The notes under the pieces were generated by a model. The model did no database searches. It was not told where the DNA came from and saw only the letters and a list, made by a program, of their open reading frames with translations. This document shows positions 35,049-44,114 of a stretch of 64,000 bases of DNA, in pieces. The position numbers were made by a program, and so were the translations under genes. Origin of the DNA: Bradyrhizobium sp. WSM1743. GTDB lineage: Bacteria > Pseudomonadota > Alphaproteobacteria > Rhizobiales > Xanthobacteraceae. Position 1 is the first letter of the stretch, and the number at the start of each line of letters is the position of its first letter. The stretch covers positions 124,001-188,000 of the forward strand of contig NZ_AXAZ01000010.1 in assembly GCF_000473065.1 (NCBI RefSeq), read 5' to 3'.

Positions 35049-36377
35049 ATGCCCATTGGTGAGTTCGGCGGCGCGCCGCCCCTGGCGGTGGAAGGCAGTC
35101 CGGTCCTGACGACGCCGATGTACTGGGTGTATGAGATGGCGCATGCCGCTCTCAATCCGGCCCGTGCGGTCACTGACGCGACCAAGCTGCTGTTTCAGAA
35201 TCCCCTCAATCCCTGGTCGCGCACCGACGTCGGCAAGTCGCTCGCCGCGGCCTGCGAATTGTTCGAGCGCACCACGCGCCGCTACGGCAAGCCGGAATGG
35301 GGTATCGACGACACCGAGGTCAACGGCATCCGCGTCCCCGTCGAAGTCCGTTCGGTCTGGGAAAAGCCGTTCTGCAAGCTGCTCTACTTCGATCGCAAGT
35401 TCGCCCGCCCGCTGCGCAGCCCGCAGCCGCGCGTGCTGATCGTGGCCCCGATGTCCGGCCATTATGCGACGCTGCTGCGCGGCACGGTCGAGGCCTTCCT
35501 GCCGGCGCATGAAGTCTACATTACCGACTGGGCCGATGCCCGCATGGTCCCCTTGAGCGAAGGCCGCTTCGATCTGGACGATTACATCGACTATGTCATC
35601 GAGATGCTGCACGTCCTCGGCGGCAACACCCATGTGATGGCGGTGTGCCAGCCCTCCGTGCCGGTCGTCGCCGCCGTCTCGATCATGGAAGCGCGGCGCG
35701 ATCCGTTCGTGCCGACCTCGATGACGCTGATGGGCGGCCCGATCGACACCCGCCGCAATCCGACCGCGGTGAACAATCTCGCCCAGCAGCGCGGTATCGA
35801 CTGGTTCCGCAACCACGTCATCACCAAGGTGCCGTTCCCGCATCCGGGCATGATGCGCGACGTCTATCCGGGATTCCTGCAGCTCAACGGCTTCATCAGC
35901 ATGAATCTCGACCGGCATATGGATGCCCACAAGCAGCTGTTCGCCAATCTGGTGAAGGGCGACGGCGACCTCGTCGACAAGCATCGCGACTTCTATGACG
36001 AATATCTCGCGGTGATGGATCTCCCGGCGGAGTATTACCTGCAGACCGTCGACACCGTCTTCGTGAAGCACTCGCTGCCGAAGGGCGAGATGACCCATCG
36101 CGGAACCCGCGTCGATCCTTCCAAGATCAAGCGCGTCGCGTTGATGACGGTCGAAGGCGAGAACGACGACATCTCCGGTCTCGGTCAGACCGAAGCTACG
36201 CACGCATTGTGCAGCGCGATTCCCGATCATCGCCGCGTTCATTACGTCCAGAAGGGCGTCGGACATTACGGCGTGTTCAACGGATCGCGTTTCAAGTCGG
36301 AGATCGTGCCGCGGATTCACGACTTCATGGTTTCGGCTTCGAATCCGAGCTCGTTGCAGGCCCGCGCCGCCGAATAG
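35049..36377 (+). CDS. phaZ: Intracellular polyhydroxyalkanoate depolymerase
   Basis: A 442-residue cytoplasmic enzyme that degrades native PHB granules. It begins with MYWVYEMAHAALNPARA, and after VLIVAPMSGHYATLLRGTV comes VMAVCQPSVP, in which Cys200 replaces the lipase-box Ser, as in the PhaZ1 family. Asp in EGENDDISG and His in GVGHYGVFNG complete the triad. The length fits the family. The ATG follows AGAGGAAT. PHB storage and its mobilisation are important in rhizobia. The gene stands alone with its own promoter. Confidence 0.95.
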   Translation: MPIGEFGGAPPLAVEGSPVLTTPMYWVYEMAHAALNPARAVTDATKLLFQNPLNPWSRTDVGKSLAAACELFERTTRRYGKPEWGIDDTEVNGIRVPVEVRSVWEKPFCKLLYFDRKFARPLRSPQPRVLIVAPMSGHYATLLRGTVEAFLPAHEVYITDWADARMVPLSEGRFDLDDYIDYVIEMLHVLGGNTHVMAVCQPSVPVVAAVSIMEARRDPFVPTSMTLMGGPIDTRRNPTAVNNLAQQRGIDWFRNHVITKVPFPHPGMMRDVYPGFLQLNGFISMNLDRHMDAHKQLFANLVKGDGDLVDKHRDFYDEYLAVMDLPAEYYLQTVDTVFVKHSLPKGEMTHRGTRVDPSKIKRVALMTVEGENDDISGLGQTEATHALCSAIPDHRRVHYVQKGVGHYGVFNGSRFKSEIVPRIHDFMVSASNPSSLQARAAE

Positions 36378-36379
36378 AG

Positions 36380-36470
36380 CGTTTTCGAGCGAAGTGGTGG
36401 CCGGTTCGCGTAAAGAAAGCGCGTCAGAATAAGAATCGAGAGCTGTTCCGATTTCCATCGGAACGGCTCT
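36380..36470 (+). terminator. Hairpin-ended intergenic element after phaZ
   Basis: The element starts GCGTTTTCGAGCGAAGTGG, has an A-rich centre, and ends in a strong stem: AGAGCTGTTCCGAT pairs with ATCGGAACGGCTCT (36439-36470) with one internal mismatch. No T-run follows, so termination would be weak or Rho-assisted. The layout resembles a dispersed intergenic element I know from other Rhizobiales genomes. The remaining 300 bp up to the protease gene show nothing I can assign. Confidence 0.55.
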
Positions 36471-36773
36471 AGTCGCGGATTTCGGCTTTCCCGTCGAAAT
36501 TTCAGCCCTGCCGAGGCCTTCCAGCAAGGGCAAGTTCCCGCTGGATTCGCGGTATTTAGGTAGTTTTGTAGGAGTGAGTCTCTCCTCACCCCTTGGGGGT
36601 GTCGCATGCATCCAGCGGGGGCGAAAAAAGCCGGTTCCAACCCCAGTCTGTAGGGTCTCCCGGACGCCTGACCGCTGTATATTGGGCAAATGATTTGTTT
36701 TTGCGCCGAGCGCTTTCCTTGGCGGCGGTTATGGCAGAATCCGGGCGCTCTCCTGCCCCCCGGACTGACAGAC

Positions 36774-37529
36774 ATGGCCACTCGCGCACTCCTTTATCGT
36801 CGGCCCCACGAACCGAAGACCCTTGTCATCACCCACGGATCGCAATTTTTTGCCATCCGATTGCGCCGGCACAGACGCGCGCGCCGCTACACGCTCAGGA
36901 TTCATCCGAGCGATCGCGAAGCCATCCTCACCATGCCGCCGCGCGGCACACTCGTGGAGGCCAAAGATTTCGCCCAGCGTCACGGTGCGTGGATCGCCGC
37001 ACGTCTCGGCCGCTTGCCGAAGGCCGCGCCCTTCCAGCCAGGCACGGTGATACCGCTGCGCGGTACGCCCCATCGCATTGTTCATCGCGCCGGCCAGCGC
37101 GGCACGGTGTGGACCGAGATGCGCGACAGCGGTGAGCGCATTCTCTGCGTCGCTGGCGGCGTCGAGCATGTCGACCGCCGCGTCCACGATTTCCTCAAGC
37201 GCGAGGCGCGGCGCGACCTGCAGCGCTCGGCGGAAGCCTACGCCGCCGAGCTCGGTGTCAGGGTCAAGCGGCTCTCGATCCGCGACCAGTCCAGCCGCTG
37301 GGGCTCCTGCACCTCGGCCGGCTCGCTGTCCTTCTCCTGGCGCCTGATCCTCGCGCCACCCTTCGTGCTCGACTACCTCGCCGCCCACGAAGTCGCCCAT
37401 CTCGTCGAGATGAATCACTCGGCCCGGTTCTGGCGCGTGTGCGGAAAAGTCTGCCCGTCGATGGAACGCGCCAAGAAGTGGCTCGATACTTACGGCAATG
37501 ACCTGCACCGGTATGGGGCCGAGGATTAG
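36774..37529 (+). CDS. YgjP/WLM-like (DUF45) zinc metalloprotease
   Basis: A 251-residue soluble protein of the YgjP-like metallopeptidase family. The zinc motif HEVAHLVEMNH (HExxH with a third His) lies near residue 205, followed by SARFWRVCGKVCPSMERAKKWL. RDQSSRWGSCTSAGSLSFSWRLIL is the strand region before it. The N-terminal part is basic (RLRRHRRARRYTLRIH). The physiological substrate is unknown. The start at 36774 avoids an upstream stretch lacking family similarity. Confidence 0.87.
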   Translation: MATRALLYRRPHEPKTLVITHGSQFFAIRLRRHRRARRYTLRIHPSDREAILTMPPRGTLVEAKDFAQRHGAWIAARLGRLPKAAPFQPGTVIPLRGTPHRIVHRAGQRGTVWTEMRDSGERILCVAGGVEHVDRRVHDFLKREARRDLQRSAEAYAAELGVRVKRLSIRDQSSRWGSCTSAGSLSFSWRLILAPPFVLDYLAAHEVAHLVEMNHSARFWRVCGKVCPSMERAKKWLDTYGNDLHRYGAED

Positions 37530-37555
37530 GGCTCACGCGTAGCCAAACACGCGCT

Positions 37556-37656
37556 GTCGTCGCCCGGCTTGACCGGGCGACCCAGTATTCCAGAGGCGGC
37601 TGTTGTCGGCCGAGAAGCCGCGGCGTACTGGATTGCCCGCTTTCGCGGGCAATGAC
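37556..37656. repeat. Family C palindromic repeat between convergent genes
   Basis: GTCGCCCGGCTTGACCGGGC at the left, then CCAGTATTCCAGAG; at the right GCGTACTGGATTGCCCGC and GCGGGCAATGAC. It separates the metalloprotease gene and the penicillin-binding-protein gene at their 3' ends. Confidence 0.85.
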
Positions 37657-37789
37657 AGCCGGGTTGATGGCGGCGGTTTCAATGCGCCCTGCCGCATCTG
37701 CAAGCTGTTGATTTTGCTATCCTCGGCTACTGTGCATGGGGTTGTTTTCGCAGTTTTTGTTTTGAGGCCCCGTGGCCCGAGCGCCAGAG

Positions 37790-40000
37790 CTATCGATTGC
37801 CGCCAAACAGCCGGTCCATCAGCCAGCCATCGAGCCCAGCCGCCGCCTCGGGGCGCACATTGGCGCGCGTGGGAGGCGGCGGGCGATAGCCGCCTGCGTT
37901 CGCGGGTGGCGGTGCCGCCGGCGTGGGCGGCGACACCTGCGAGGCTGCCTGGGCGAGGTTCGACAGGCCCAAGCCGCCCGGTGAGCTCGGCAAGTTCGCC
38001 ACCGGCACGCCCTCGTGCGCAGTGCGCATGAATCGCGTCCAGACTTCCACCGGCAGGCCGCCGCCGGTCGCCTTCTTGGTCGGCGAGTTGTCGTCGTTGC
38101 CGAGCCAGACACCGGTGACGAGGCTCGCGGTGTAGCCGATGAACCAGGCGTCGCGGTAATCCTGGCTGGTGCCGGTCTTGCCGGCCGCCGGCCAGCCAGG
38201 GATCTCGGCCTTCTTGGCGGTGCCTGATACCAGCGTTTCCCGCATCATCGCATTCATCATGCCGACATAGCGGGGGTCGATGACCTGATTGCGCTCGTCC
38301 GCCTGGCGCATGTAGAGCAGCTTGCCGCTGAGCGTCCTGATCCTCGTGACGACATGCGGCGCCACCGCGAGGCCGCCATTGGCGAAGGGCGCATAGGCGC
38401 CGACCAGCTCGACCATCGAGACTTCCGACGTGCCGAGCGCGATCGAGGCGTTGGGCTCGAGCTTGGAGGAGATGCCGAGCCGGTGCGCGGTGCGGACCAC
38501 GTTCTTCGGCCCGACCTCGAGGCCGAGGCGGATCGCGACCGTGTTGAGCGACATTGCCAGCGCCTGCGTCAGCGTCACTGCGCCAAAGTATTCGTGGGTG
38601 TAGTTCTCAGGTCGCCAGCCCTTGACCTCGATCGGCGCGTCCTGGCGCACGGTATCAGGCGTCAGCCCCTGCTCGAGCGCGGTGAGGTAGACGAACGGCT
38701 TGAACGAGGAGCCCGGCTGGCGTTTTGCCGTGACCGCGCGGTTGTACTGGCTCTCGGAATAGTTCCGTCCACCCACCATCGCGCGCACCGCGCCATCGGG
38801 CGTCATCGCCACCAGCGCGCCCTGGCTGACATTGAACTTCACGCTCTTGGCCGCGAGCTCGTCGATGATGGCGGCTTCCGCCACGCTCTGCAGCTTCGGA
38901 TCGATCGTGGTCTCGACCTTGATGCTCTCGTCGATCTGGCCAACCAGGTCGTCCAGCACCTCGCCGATCCAGTCCGCGACGTAGTTCACCGTGCCGGCGC
39001 CGGCCGGCTTCACGTTGTAGGAGGGATGGCCGATCGAGGCCTGCGCCTGCGCGTCGGTGATGAACTTCGCATCCGCCATCGCCGCGAGCACGATCTGCGC
39101 GCGCGCTTCGGCGCCTTCGGGATTACGGTTCGGCGCAAGGCGCGAGGGCGACTTGACGAGTCCGGCGAGCATCGCGGCCTCGGCAATCGTGACGTTCCTG
39201 GCCGACTTGCCGAAATATTTTTGCGCGGCAGCTTCGACGCCGTAGGCACCCGAGCCGAAATAGACGCGGTTGAGATAGAGCTCCAAAATCTCGTCCTTGG
39301 AGTGCTTGCGCTCGAGCCAGATCGCGAGCTCCGCCTCCTGCAGCTTGCGCTGCATGGTGCGCTCCTGGGTCAGGAACAGGTTCTTGGCGAGCTGCTGCGT
39401 CAGCGTCGAGCCGCCCTGCGAGACGCCGCGATGGAGCACGTTGGTGACCAGGGCGCGCAGGATGCCGACGGGATCGATGCCGAAATGCGAATAGAAGCGG
39501 CGGTCCTCGATGGCGATGAAGGCCTTGGGCAGATACGGCGGCAGATCCTTCAGCGCGACATTGGCGCCGGCCATCTCGCCGCGCTGTGCCAGCATGCTGC
39601 CGTCGATGCCGACGATCTGGATCGTCGGCGGGCGCTTGGGGATTTCCAGCGACTGGATCGGCGGCAGATGAGCGCCGACATAGATCACGACGCCGATCAC
39701 GGCGATGACGCCCCACAGGCCGAGCACCGCGCCCCAATAGACCAGGCGGCCGAGACTGAAGCCTCCCCGCGACTTCGCGCGCCGCTTGGCGCCGCTGCGG
39801 CCGGCTGGCGCTTTCCGCTCGCGCGGCGGCTCCTGGCCGGCATCCTCGCTCTTGCGCTTGGCGGATGATTTCGCAGACTTCTTCGGCTTGTCGTCGCCGC
39901 CGGGAATGCGGTCCGCCGGGGTAAGGCGCAGATCGGCGAGCGCCGCGGGCAAGCCGAACAGCGGCTCCTTCCGCGCACCCTTCTTCTTTCCCCACGCCAT
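37790..40000 (-). CDS. Class A penicillin-binding protein (PBP1A-like)
   Basis: A 736-residue bifunctional peptidoglycan synthase. A basic cytoplasmic N-terminus (residues 1-80) leads to one membrane anchor (about 85-108). The GT51 glycosyltransferase has EDRRFYSHFGID with Glu165, GGSTLTQQLAKN and RKLQEAELAIWLE. The transpeptidase has SSFK near residue 430, SLN in ALAMSLNTV and KTGT near 607. A Pro/Ala-rich periplasmic tail ends the protein. It polymerises and cross-links the cell wall. The start at 40000 (MAWGKKK) is preferred over one two codons upstream. Confidence 0.94.
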   Translation of the reverse strand: MAWGKKKGARKEPLFGLPAALADLRLTPADRIPGGDDKPKKSAKSSAKRKSEDAGQEPPRERKAPAGRSGAKRRAKSRGGFSLGRLVYWGAVLGLWGVIAVIGVVIYVGAHLPPIQSLEIPKRPPTIQIVGIDGSMLAQRGEMAGANVALKDLPPYLPKAFIAIEDRRFYSHFGIDPVGILRALVTNVLHRGVSQGGSTLTQQLAKNLFLTQERTMQRKLQEAELAIWLERKHSKDEILELYLNRVYFGSGAYGVEAAAQKYFGKSARNVTIAEAAMLAGLVKSPSRLAPNRNPEGAEARAQIVLAAMADAKFITDAQAQASIGHPSYNVKPAGAGTVNYVADWIGEVLDDLVGQIDESIKVETTIDPKLQSVAEAAIIDELAAKSVKFNVSQGALVAMTPDGAVRAMVGGRNYSESQYNRAVTAKRQPGSSFKPFVYLTALEQGLTPDTVRQDAPIEVKGWRPENYTHEYFGAVTLTQALAMSLNTVAIRLGLEVGPKNVVRTAHRLGISSKLEPNASIALGTSEVSMVELVGAYAPFANGGLAVAPHVVTRIRTLSGKLLYMRQADERNQVIDPRYVGMMNAMMRETLVSGTAKKAEIPGWPAAGKTGTSQDYRDAWFIGYTASLVTGVWLGNDDNSPTKKATGGGLPVEVWTRFMRTAHEGVPVANLPSSPGGLGLSNLAQAASQVSPPTPAAPPPANAGGYRPPPPTRANVRPEAAAGLDGWLMDRLFGGNR

Positions 40001-40168
40001 ACGCAAAACGCCCGGTCAGCCCGCCCCGCCGCACGCTAGCGGTCGCTGTTTAAAGCCCGGTTACCCAGACCTTAACGCGCAATTAGGAGGTGCGGCATTC
40101 GCCCGCCGCAGTTCCGGTTCGAGGGTGCCGGAGCTAGGATCGGATGGATCAAGAAAGAGGGAACTCGC

Positions 40169-40594
40169 ATGGGCCATATCGATCCAACCAAGGAGATCTT
40201 CGCGCAATTCCGGGAGAACGACCGCCCGGGCCCGATCCACATGCTCAATCTGGTGCGCCTGCGCAAACAGGCGGCCTATCCCGATGGCCGCAAGGCCAGC
40301 GGCGCGGAAGCCTATGCAGCCTATGGCCGCGAGAGCGGCCCGGTGTTCGAACGTCTCGGCGGCCGCATCGTCTGGCAGGGCAAATTCGAGCTGATGCTGA
40401 TCGGCCCGCAGGAGGAGCGCTGGGACCATTGCTTCATCGCCGAGTATCCAAGCGTTGCCGCCTTTGTCGAGATGATCCGCGACCCCGTCTATCGCGAGGC
40501 GGTGAAACACCGCCAGGCCGCGGTGGAGGATTCGCGGCTGATCCGTCACGCGGTGCTGCCGGTGGGGAAGAATTTTGGGGAGATACCGACGTAG
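40169..40594 (+). CDS. DUF1330-family protein
   Basis: A 141-residue soluble protein with a ferredoxin-like dimeric barrel fold expected for DUF1330. GPIHMLNLVRLRKQA is the first strand, EAYAAYGRESGPVFERLGGRIVWQG the first helix and strand, and EYPSVAAFVEMIRDPVYREAVKHRQAAV the conserved second helix. The ATG follows AGAGGGAA. The function is unknown. It is divergent from the PBP gene. Confidence 0.87.
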   Translation: MGHIDPTKEIFAQFRENDRPGPIHMLNLVRLRKQAAYPDGRKASGAEAYAAYGRESGPVFERLGGRIVWQGKFELMLIGPQEERWDHCFIAEYPSVAAFVEMIRDPVYREAVKHRQAAVEDSRLIRHAVLPVGKNFGEIPT

Positions 40595-40616
40595 GATAAA
40601 CGCGGACCCCTCACCC

Positions 40617-40748
40617 CGTCATCCTGAGGCGCGAGCCCTTGCGAGCCTCGAAGGATGAACGGCCCGGATGTTTCCGCGCGGCGACCAGCGGGGGCCGTCG
40701 CCCTTCGAGGGCCCCCGAAGGGGCGGCGACCTCAGGGTGACGGTGATG
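40617..40748. repeat. Family F palindromic repeat between convergent genes
   Basis: CGTCATCCTGAGGCGCGAGC and CCTTGCGAGCCTCGAAGGATG form the left half; CCCTTCGAGGGCCCCCGAAG and CCTCAGGGTGACGG the right half. It is related to the copy at 20302. It separates the DUF1330 gene from the first orphan binding-protein gene. Confidence 0.83.
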
Positions 40749-40815
40749 GAGTTGAGTAGCGAGAAGAGATCGGCGGCCAGAAGGCCGCCGATGCCGTTCG
40801 GAGTTTGAACAACCA

Positions 40816-42042
40816 CTAACCCGCCGGGCCCGCATCCTCCAGGATCGGGCCGAACAGCTCCCAGCGCTCGCCGTTGAACCTCATCATCTGAAGCTGCTTG
40901 TTCACGCGGTAGTCCGTCGGCGAGGTGTTGGCCTTGATGCCGGGCAGGGCGGTGTCACCGACCACGTCCTTCAGCGAGGCGGCCTGCTTCATGACGTTCT
41001 CGCGCGTCAGGTTGTCACCGCACTGCTGCAGCACGTGGGCGAGCAGCTGGGCGGTACCATAGCCATAGACGTTGAAGTTCGAATCCTTGTCGCCGTCGGG
41101 ATAGTACTTCGCCATGAAGTCGAAATATTTCTTCATGCCGGGATCATCCTTCCAGGTCGGATCGAGCGGGTCCTTGCCGTAGTTGACGCTGATCACGCCC
41201 TTGGCTGCGTCGAGTCCCGCTGGCTTCATCACCGCACCGACCGAGGTGGCGTTGATGTCGACGATCTGCACCGGGTGCCAGCCGATCTCGGCGATCTTCT
41301 TGATGGCCTGGGCGGCCTGCTTCGGCGTCGTCGCGCTGAAGAACAGGTCGGCGCCGGCATCCTTGATCTTGAGGATCTGCGAATCGATGGTCGGGTCGGA
41401 GACTTCGTATGAGGCTTCGGTCACGATCATCTTGGCCGCCTTGTCGCCGAGGCCGGCCTTGAGGCCGTTCAGATAGTCCTTGCCGAGGTCGTCATTCTGA
41501 TAGAGCACGCCGATCTTGGCGTTCGGGTGCTCCTTCAGAATGTACTGGCCGTAGATGCGCCCCTCGACGAAGTAGTTCGGGTTGTAGCCCATGGTCCACG
41601 GGAAGTTCTTGGGATCGGTGAACTTCGAGGCGCCGGTGGCCGCGAACAGCTGCGGGACCTTCTTGGAATTGAGGTATTTCTGCACGGCCGCGTTCGACGG
41701 GGTGCCGATGATCTGGAAGGTCAAGAGAACCTCGTCGCTCTCGACCAGCTTGCGCACCTGCTCCACTGCTTTCGGCGGCGAATAGGCGTCGTCATATTGG
41801 ATCAGATTGATCTTGCGGCCGTTGATGCCGCCCTGATCGTTGATCATCTTGAAATAGGCGGCCTGCGTCTTGCCAATGGTCGCATAGGCCGACGCCGGTC
41901 CCGAGAACGGCACGGTCTGTCCCACCTTGATCTCGGTGTCGCTGGCGCCCGGATCATATTTTTTTTGGGCATTGGCCGCAGGGACCGAGAGCGCCAGGGT
42001 CAGCACGGCTGCCGTGGCCAGATGCAGCATTCCATTCCTCAT
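40816..42042 (-). CDS. Orphan Liv-type periplasmic substrate-binding protein (copy 1)
   Basis: A 408-residue secreted type I binding protein. The signal peptide ends at ANA-QKKYD. TEIKVGQTVPFSGPASAYATIG and KMINDQGGINGRKINLIQYD are Peripla_BP_6 motifs. The ATG follows GAGGAAATT. The gene downstream on this strand lies outside the group, and no permease or ATPase is adjacent, so it must share a transporter encoded elsewhere. It is a close tandem paralogue of the next gene, with identical length and ends. Related proteins in Rhodopseudomonas bind aromatic or fatty acids (family knowledge), but the ligand here is unknown. Confidence 0.9.
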   Translation of the reverse strand: MRNGMLHLATAAVLTLALSVPAANAQKKYDPGASDTEIKVGQTVPFSGPASAYATIGKTQAAYFKMINDQGGINGRKINLIQYDDAYSPPKAVEQVRKLVESDEVLLTFQIIGTPSNAAVQKYLNSKKVPQLFAATGASKFTDPKNFPWTMGYNPNYFVEGRIYGQYILKEHPNAKIGVLYQNDDLGKDYLNGLKAGLGDKAAKMIVTEASYEVSDPTIDSQILKIKDAGADLFFSATTPKQAAQAIKKIAEIGWHPVQIVDINATSVGAVMKPAGLDAAKGVISVNYGKDPLDPTWKDDPGMKKYFDFMAKYYPDGDKDSNFNVYGYGTAQLLAHVLQQCGDNLTRENVMKQAASLKDVVGDTALPGIKANTSPTDYRVNKQLQMMRFNGERWELFGPILEDAGPAG

Positions 42043-42153
42043 TCGCAATTTCCTCAGTTTGTTATTGCCGATGATCTGACCGGCGCGCGCGTCGGACGTC
42101 ATCGCTGAGGGCGAGTGTGAGGGAGGCGTTGCAGCGATGCAAGGTCGGTGTTC

Positions 42154-42294
42154 GTAGGGTGGGTTAGACGGCGTCTGCGCGTAGCGCAGGCGCTGGCGTA
42201 ACCCACCATTGTTCATCTCCGCGGGACGCAAGAGAGGTGGGTTACGCCCGGCGGCTCGCGCTTCGCGCAACCGCCAAGCTAACCCACCCTGTAG
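42154..42294. repeat. Family D repeat (GTAG-type) between the paralogous binding-protein genes
   Basis: Begins GTAGGGTGGGTTAGACGG and ends CTAACCCACCCTGTAG, so the final tetranucleotide is altered from CTAC. Two inner units carry GCGTAGCGCAGGCGC and GCTCGCGCTTCGCGC hairpins. It may have been involved in, or arrived after, the tandem duplication. Confidence 0.85.
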
Positions 42295-42297
42295 TCC

Positions 42298-43524
42298 CTA
42301 ACCCGACGGGCCCGTGTCCTCGATGATCGGCCCGAACAACTCCCAGCGTTCGCCGTTGAACCTCATCATCTGCATCTGCTTGTTGACACGGAAGTCGTTC
42401 GGTCCGGTGTTGATCTTGATGCCGGGCAACGCAAAGCTCGGGGTGAAGTCCTTGATGTTGGCGACCTGTCTCATGACGTTCTCACGCGTCAGGTCGTCGC
42501 CGCATTGCTTGAGCACCTGCACCAGCAGCTCCGCCACCGAATAGGCGTAGGTGTTGACGGTGTTGAGCTTGTCGCCCTCAGGAAAATACTTGTCCATGAA
42601 CGCGAAGAAGGCCTTCACGCCGGGATCGTCCTTCCACTGGGGATCGCTGGGCTCCTTGCCATATTGCGTCGAGATGATGCCCTTGGAGATGTCGAGGCCG
42701 GCCGGCTTTAGTGTGGCCGAGATCGGGCTCGCATTGATGTCGAGGATATGCACCGGCGTCCAGCCGAGGTCGGCGAGCTTCTTGATCGCCTGTGCCGCAA
42801 ACTTCGGGGTCGATGCATCGAAGAACACGTCAACGCCCATCGACTTCAGCTTGACCACCTGTGAGTCCACCGTGGGATCGGTGACCTCGTAGGAGACCTC
42901 GCCGACGATCATGCTGGCAGCCTTGTCGCCAAGACCGCTCTTGAGGCCGGCGAGATAGTCGCGGCCCATGTCGTCGTTCTGGTAAAGCACGCCGATCTTG
43001 GCGTTGGGATGCTCCTTGAGAATGTATTTGGCGTAGATACGTCCCTCGGACACGTAGTTCGGATTATAAGCAATGGTCCAGGGATAGTTCTGCGGATCGT
43101 TGAAACGCGCCGCACCGGTGGAAGCCAGAAGCTGCGGCACCTTCTTGCCGTTGAGATATTTCTGCACGGCCGCGTTCGCCGCAGTGCCGATCAGCTGGAA
43201 CGTGAACAGCACCTCGTCGCCTTCGACCAGCTTGCGCACCTGCTCCACCGTCTTCGGCGGCGAATAGGCGTCGTCGTACTGAATCAAATTGATCTTGCGG
43301 CCGTTGATGCCGCCCTGGTCGTTGATCATCTTGAAGTAAGCGGCCTGCGTCTTGCCGATATTGGCGTAGACGGAATAGGGCCCGGAGAACGGCACGGTCT
43401 GGCCGATCTTGATCTCGGTGTCGCTCGCGCCGGTGTCGTATCTCTTCTGGGCGAGGGCTTGGCTGGCGGAAAACGCGAAGGCGAGCGCTGCCGTGGCAGC
43501 TAGGAAGGCTCTGCGATTGCTCAT
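42298..43524 (-). CDS. Orphan Liv-type periplasmic substrate-binding protein (copy 2)
   Basis: A 408-residue secreted binding protein with signal peptide MSNRRAFLAATAALAFAFSA and probable cleavage after ALA. Most of the mature chain can be aligned to copy 1 without gaps, and the last 40 residues are nearly identical (QMMRFNGERWELFGPI). Differences are concentrated in the middle, for example TIAYNPNYVSEGRIYAK against TMGYNPNYFVEGRIYGQ, which may tune ligand choice. AGGAGG precedes the ATG by 11 nt. It is transcribed towards copy 1. Confidence 0.9.
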   Translation of the reverse strand: MSNRRAFLAATAALAFAFSASQALAQKRYDTGASDTEIKIGQTVPFSGPYSVYANIGKTQAAYFKMINDQGGINGRKINLIQYDDAYSPPKTVEQVRKLVEGDEVLFTFQLIGTAANAAVQKYLNGKKVPQLLASTGAARFNDPQNYPWTIAYNPNYVSEGRIYAKYILKEHPNAKIGVLYQNDDMGRDYLAGLKSGLGDKAASMIVGEVSYEVTDPTVDSQVVKLKSMGVDVFFDASTPKFAAQAIKKLADLGWTPVHILDINASPISATLKPAGLDISKGIISTQYGKEPSDPQWKDDPGVKAFFAFMDKYFPEGDKLNTVNTYAYSVAELLVQVLKQCGDDLTRENVMRQVANIKDFTPSFALPGIKINTGPNDFRVNKQMQMMRFNGERWELFGPIIEDTGPSG

Positions 43525-43657
43525 GTTGGGTTGTTCCTCCTGACGGAATTTTCGACCGATGGTCTTTTTCCGTTGTTGCAACGGTCGCCATCGCTGCCTG
43601 AGATTGTGGAGGAAGGTTCGCCGCCGCGCAAGGATCGCGGCGCTGCGCCGTAGCGTC

Positions 43658-44065
43658 TCAGGCGAGAAACAGTGCAATCAGCGCGATGGCCGCCGGCAGC
43701 GCCTGCACCATCAGGATCCGCGTGCTGACGGTCGCTGCGCCATAGGCGCCGGCCACGATCACGCAGAGCAGGAAGAACAGCTTGATCTGGAACGCGAAGG
43801 CCGGGTTGCTATGGAGCAGACCCCAGACCAGGCCGGCAGCGAGGAAGCCATTATAGAGGCCCTAATTGGCGGCCAGCACCTTCGTGATCGCGACCTTGTC
43901 AGGCGTATTGCGAAACACTTTCAAGCCTTGCGGCTTGTCCCAGAGGAACATTTCCAGGATCAGGAAGCAGGCGTGCAGTGCGGCGACCAGCGCCACCAGG
44001 ACATTGGCGATCAGGACCAAGTTGAGCTCCCCCAAAGGCGTCAGCTTTCGGGTGGACGTTAGCAT
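43658..44065 (-). pseudogene. DUF1304 membrane protein interrupted by an amber codon
   Basis: The frame encodes a small four-helix membrane protein: NLVLIANVLVALVAALHACF and FLWDKPQGLKVF, then LAAN, then TAG (43862-43864), then GLYNGFLAAGLVWGLLHSNP and IKLFFLLCVIVAGAYGA, up to TGA at 43658. In DUF1304 proteins the motif is LAANQGLYNGFLA, so TAG replaces CAG, a one-base change. Everything after it is still in frame and well conserved, which argues for a recent mutation, a sequencing error, or occasional readthrough. The first Met is uncertain. It is divergent from ogt, 49 bp away. Confidence 0.85.
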
Positions 44066-44114
44066 GGCCGTCATGGCAAGTGCGATGGATGTGTTTCGAG
44101 TGCCTGGTGCCGCA

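Noticed and set aside
36480..36773. A structured RNA (for example SRP or 6S RNA) in the gap before the metalloprotease gene
   Set aside because: I looked for the conserved SRP loop sequences and a long 6S-like hairpin and found neither.
42298..43524. The two binding proteins as parts of the liv cluster at 5.4-10.4 kb
   Set aside because: They lie 30 kb away and are clearly different from the binding protein there; sharing of the pump cannot be shown from sequence.
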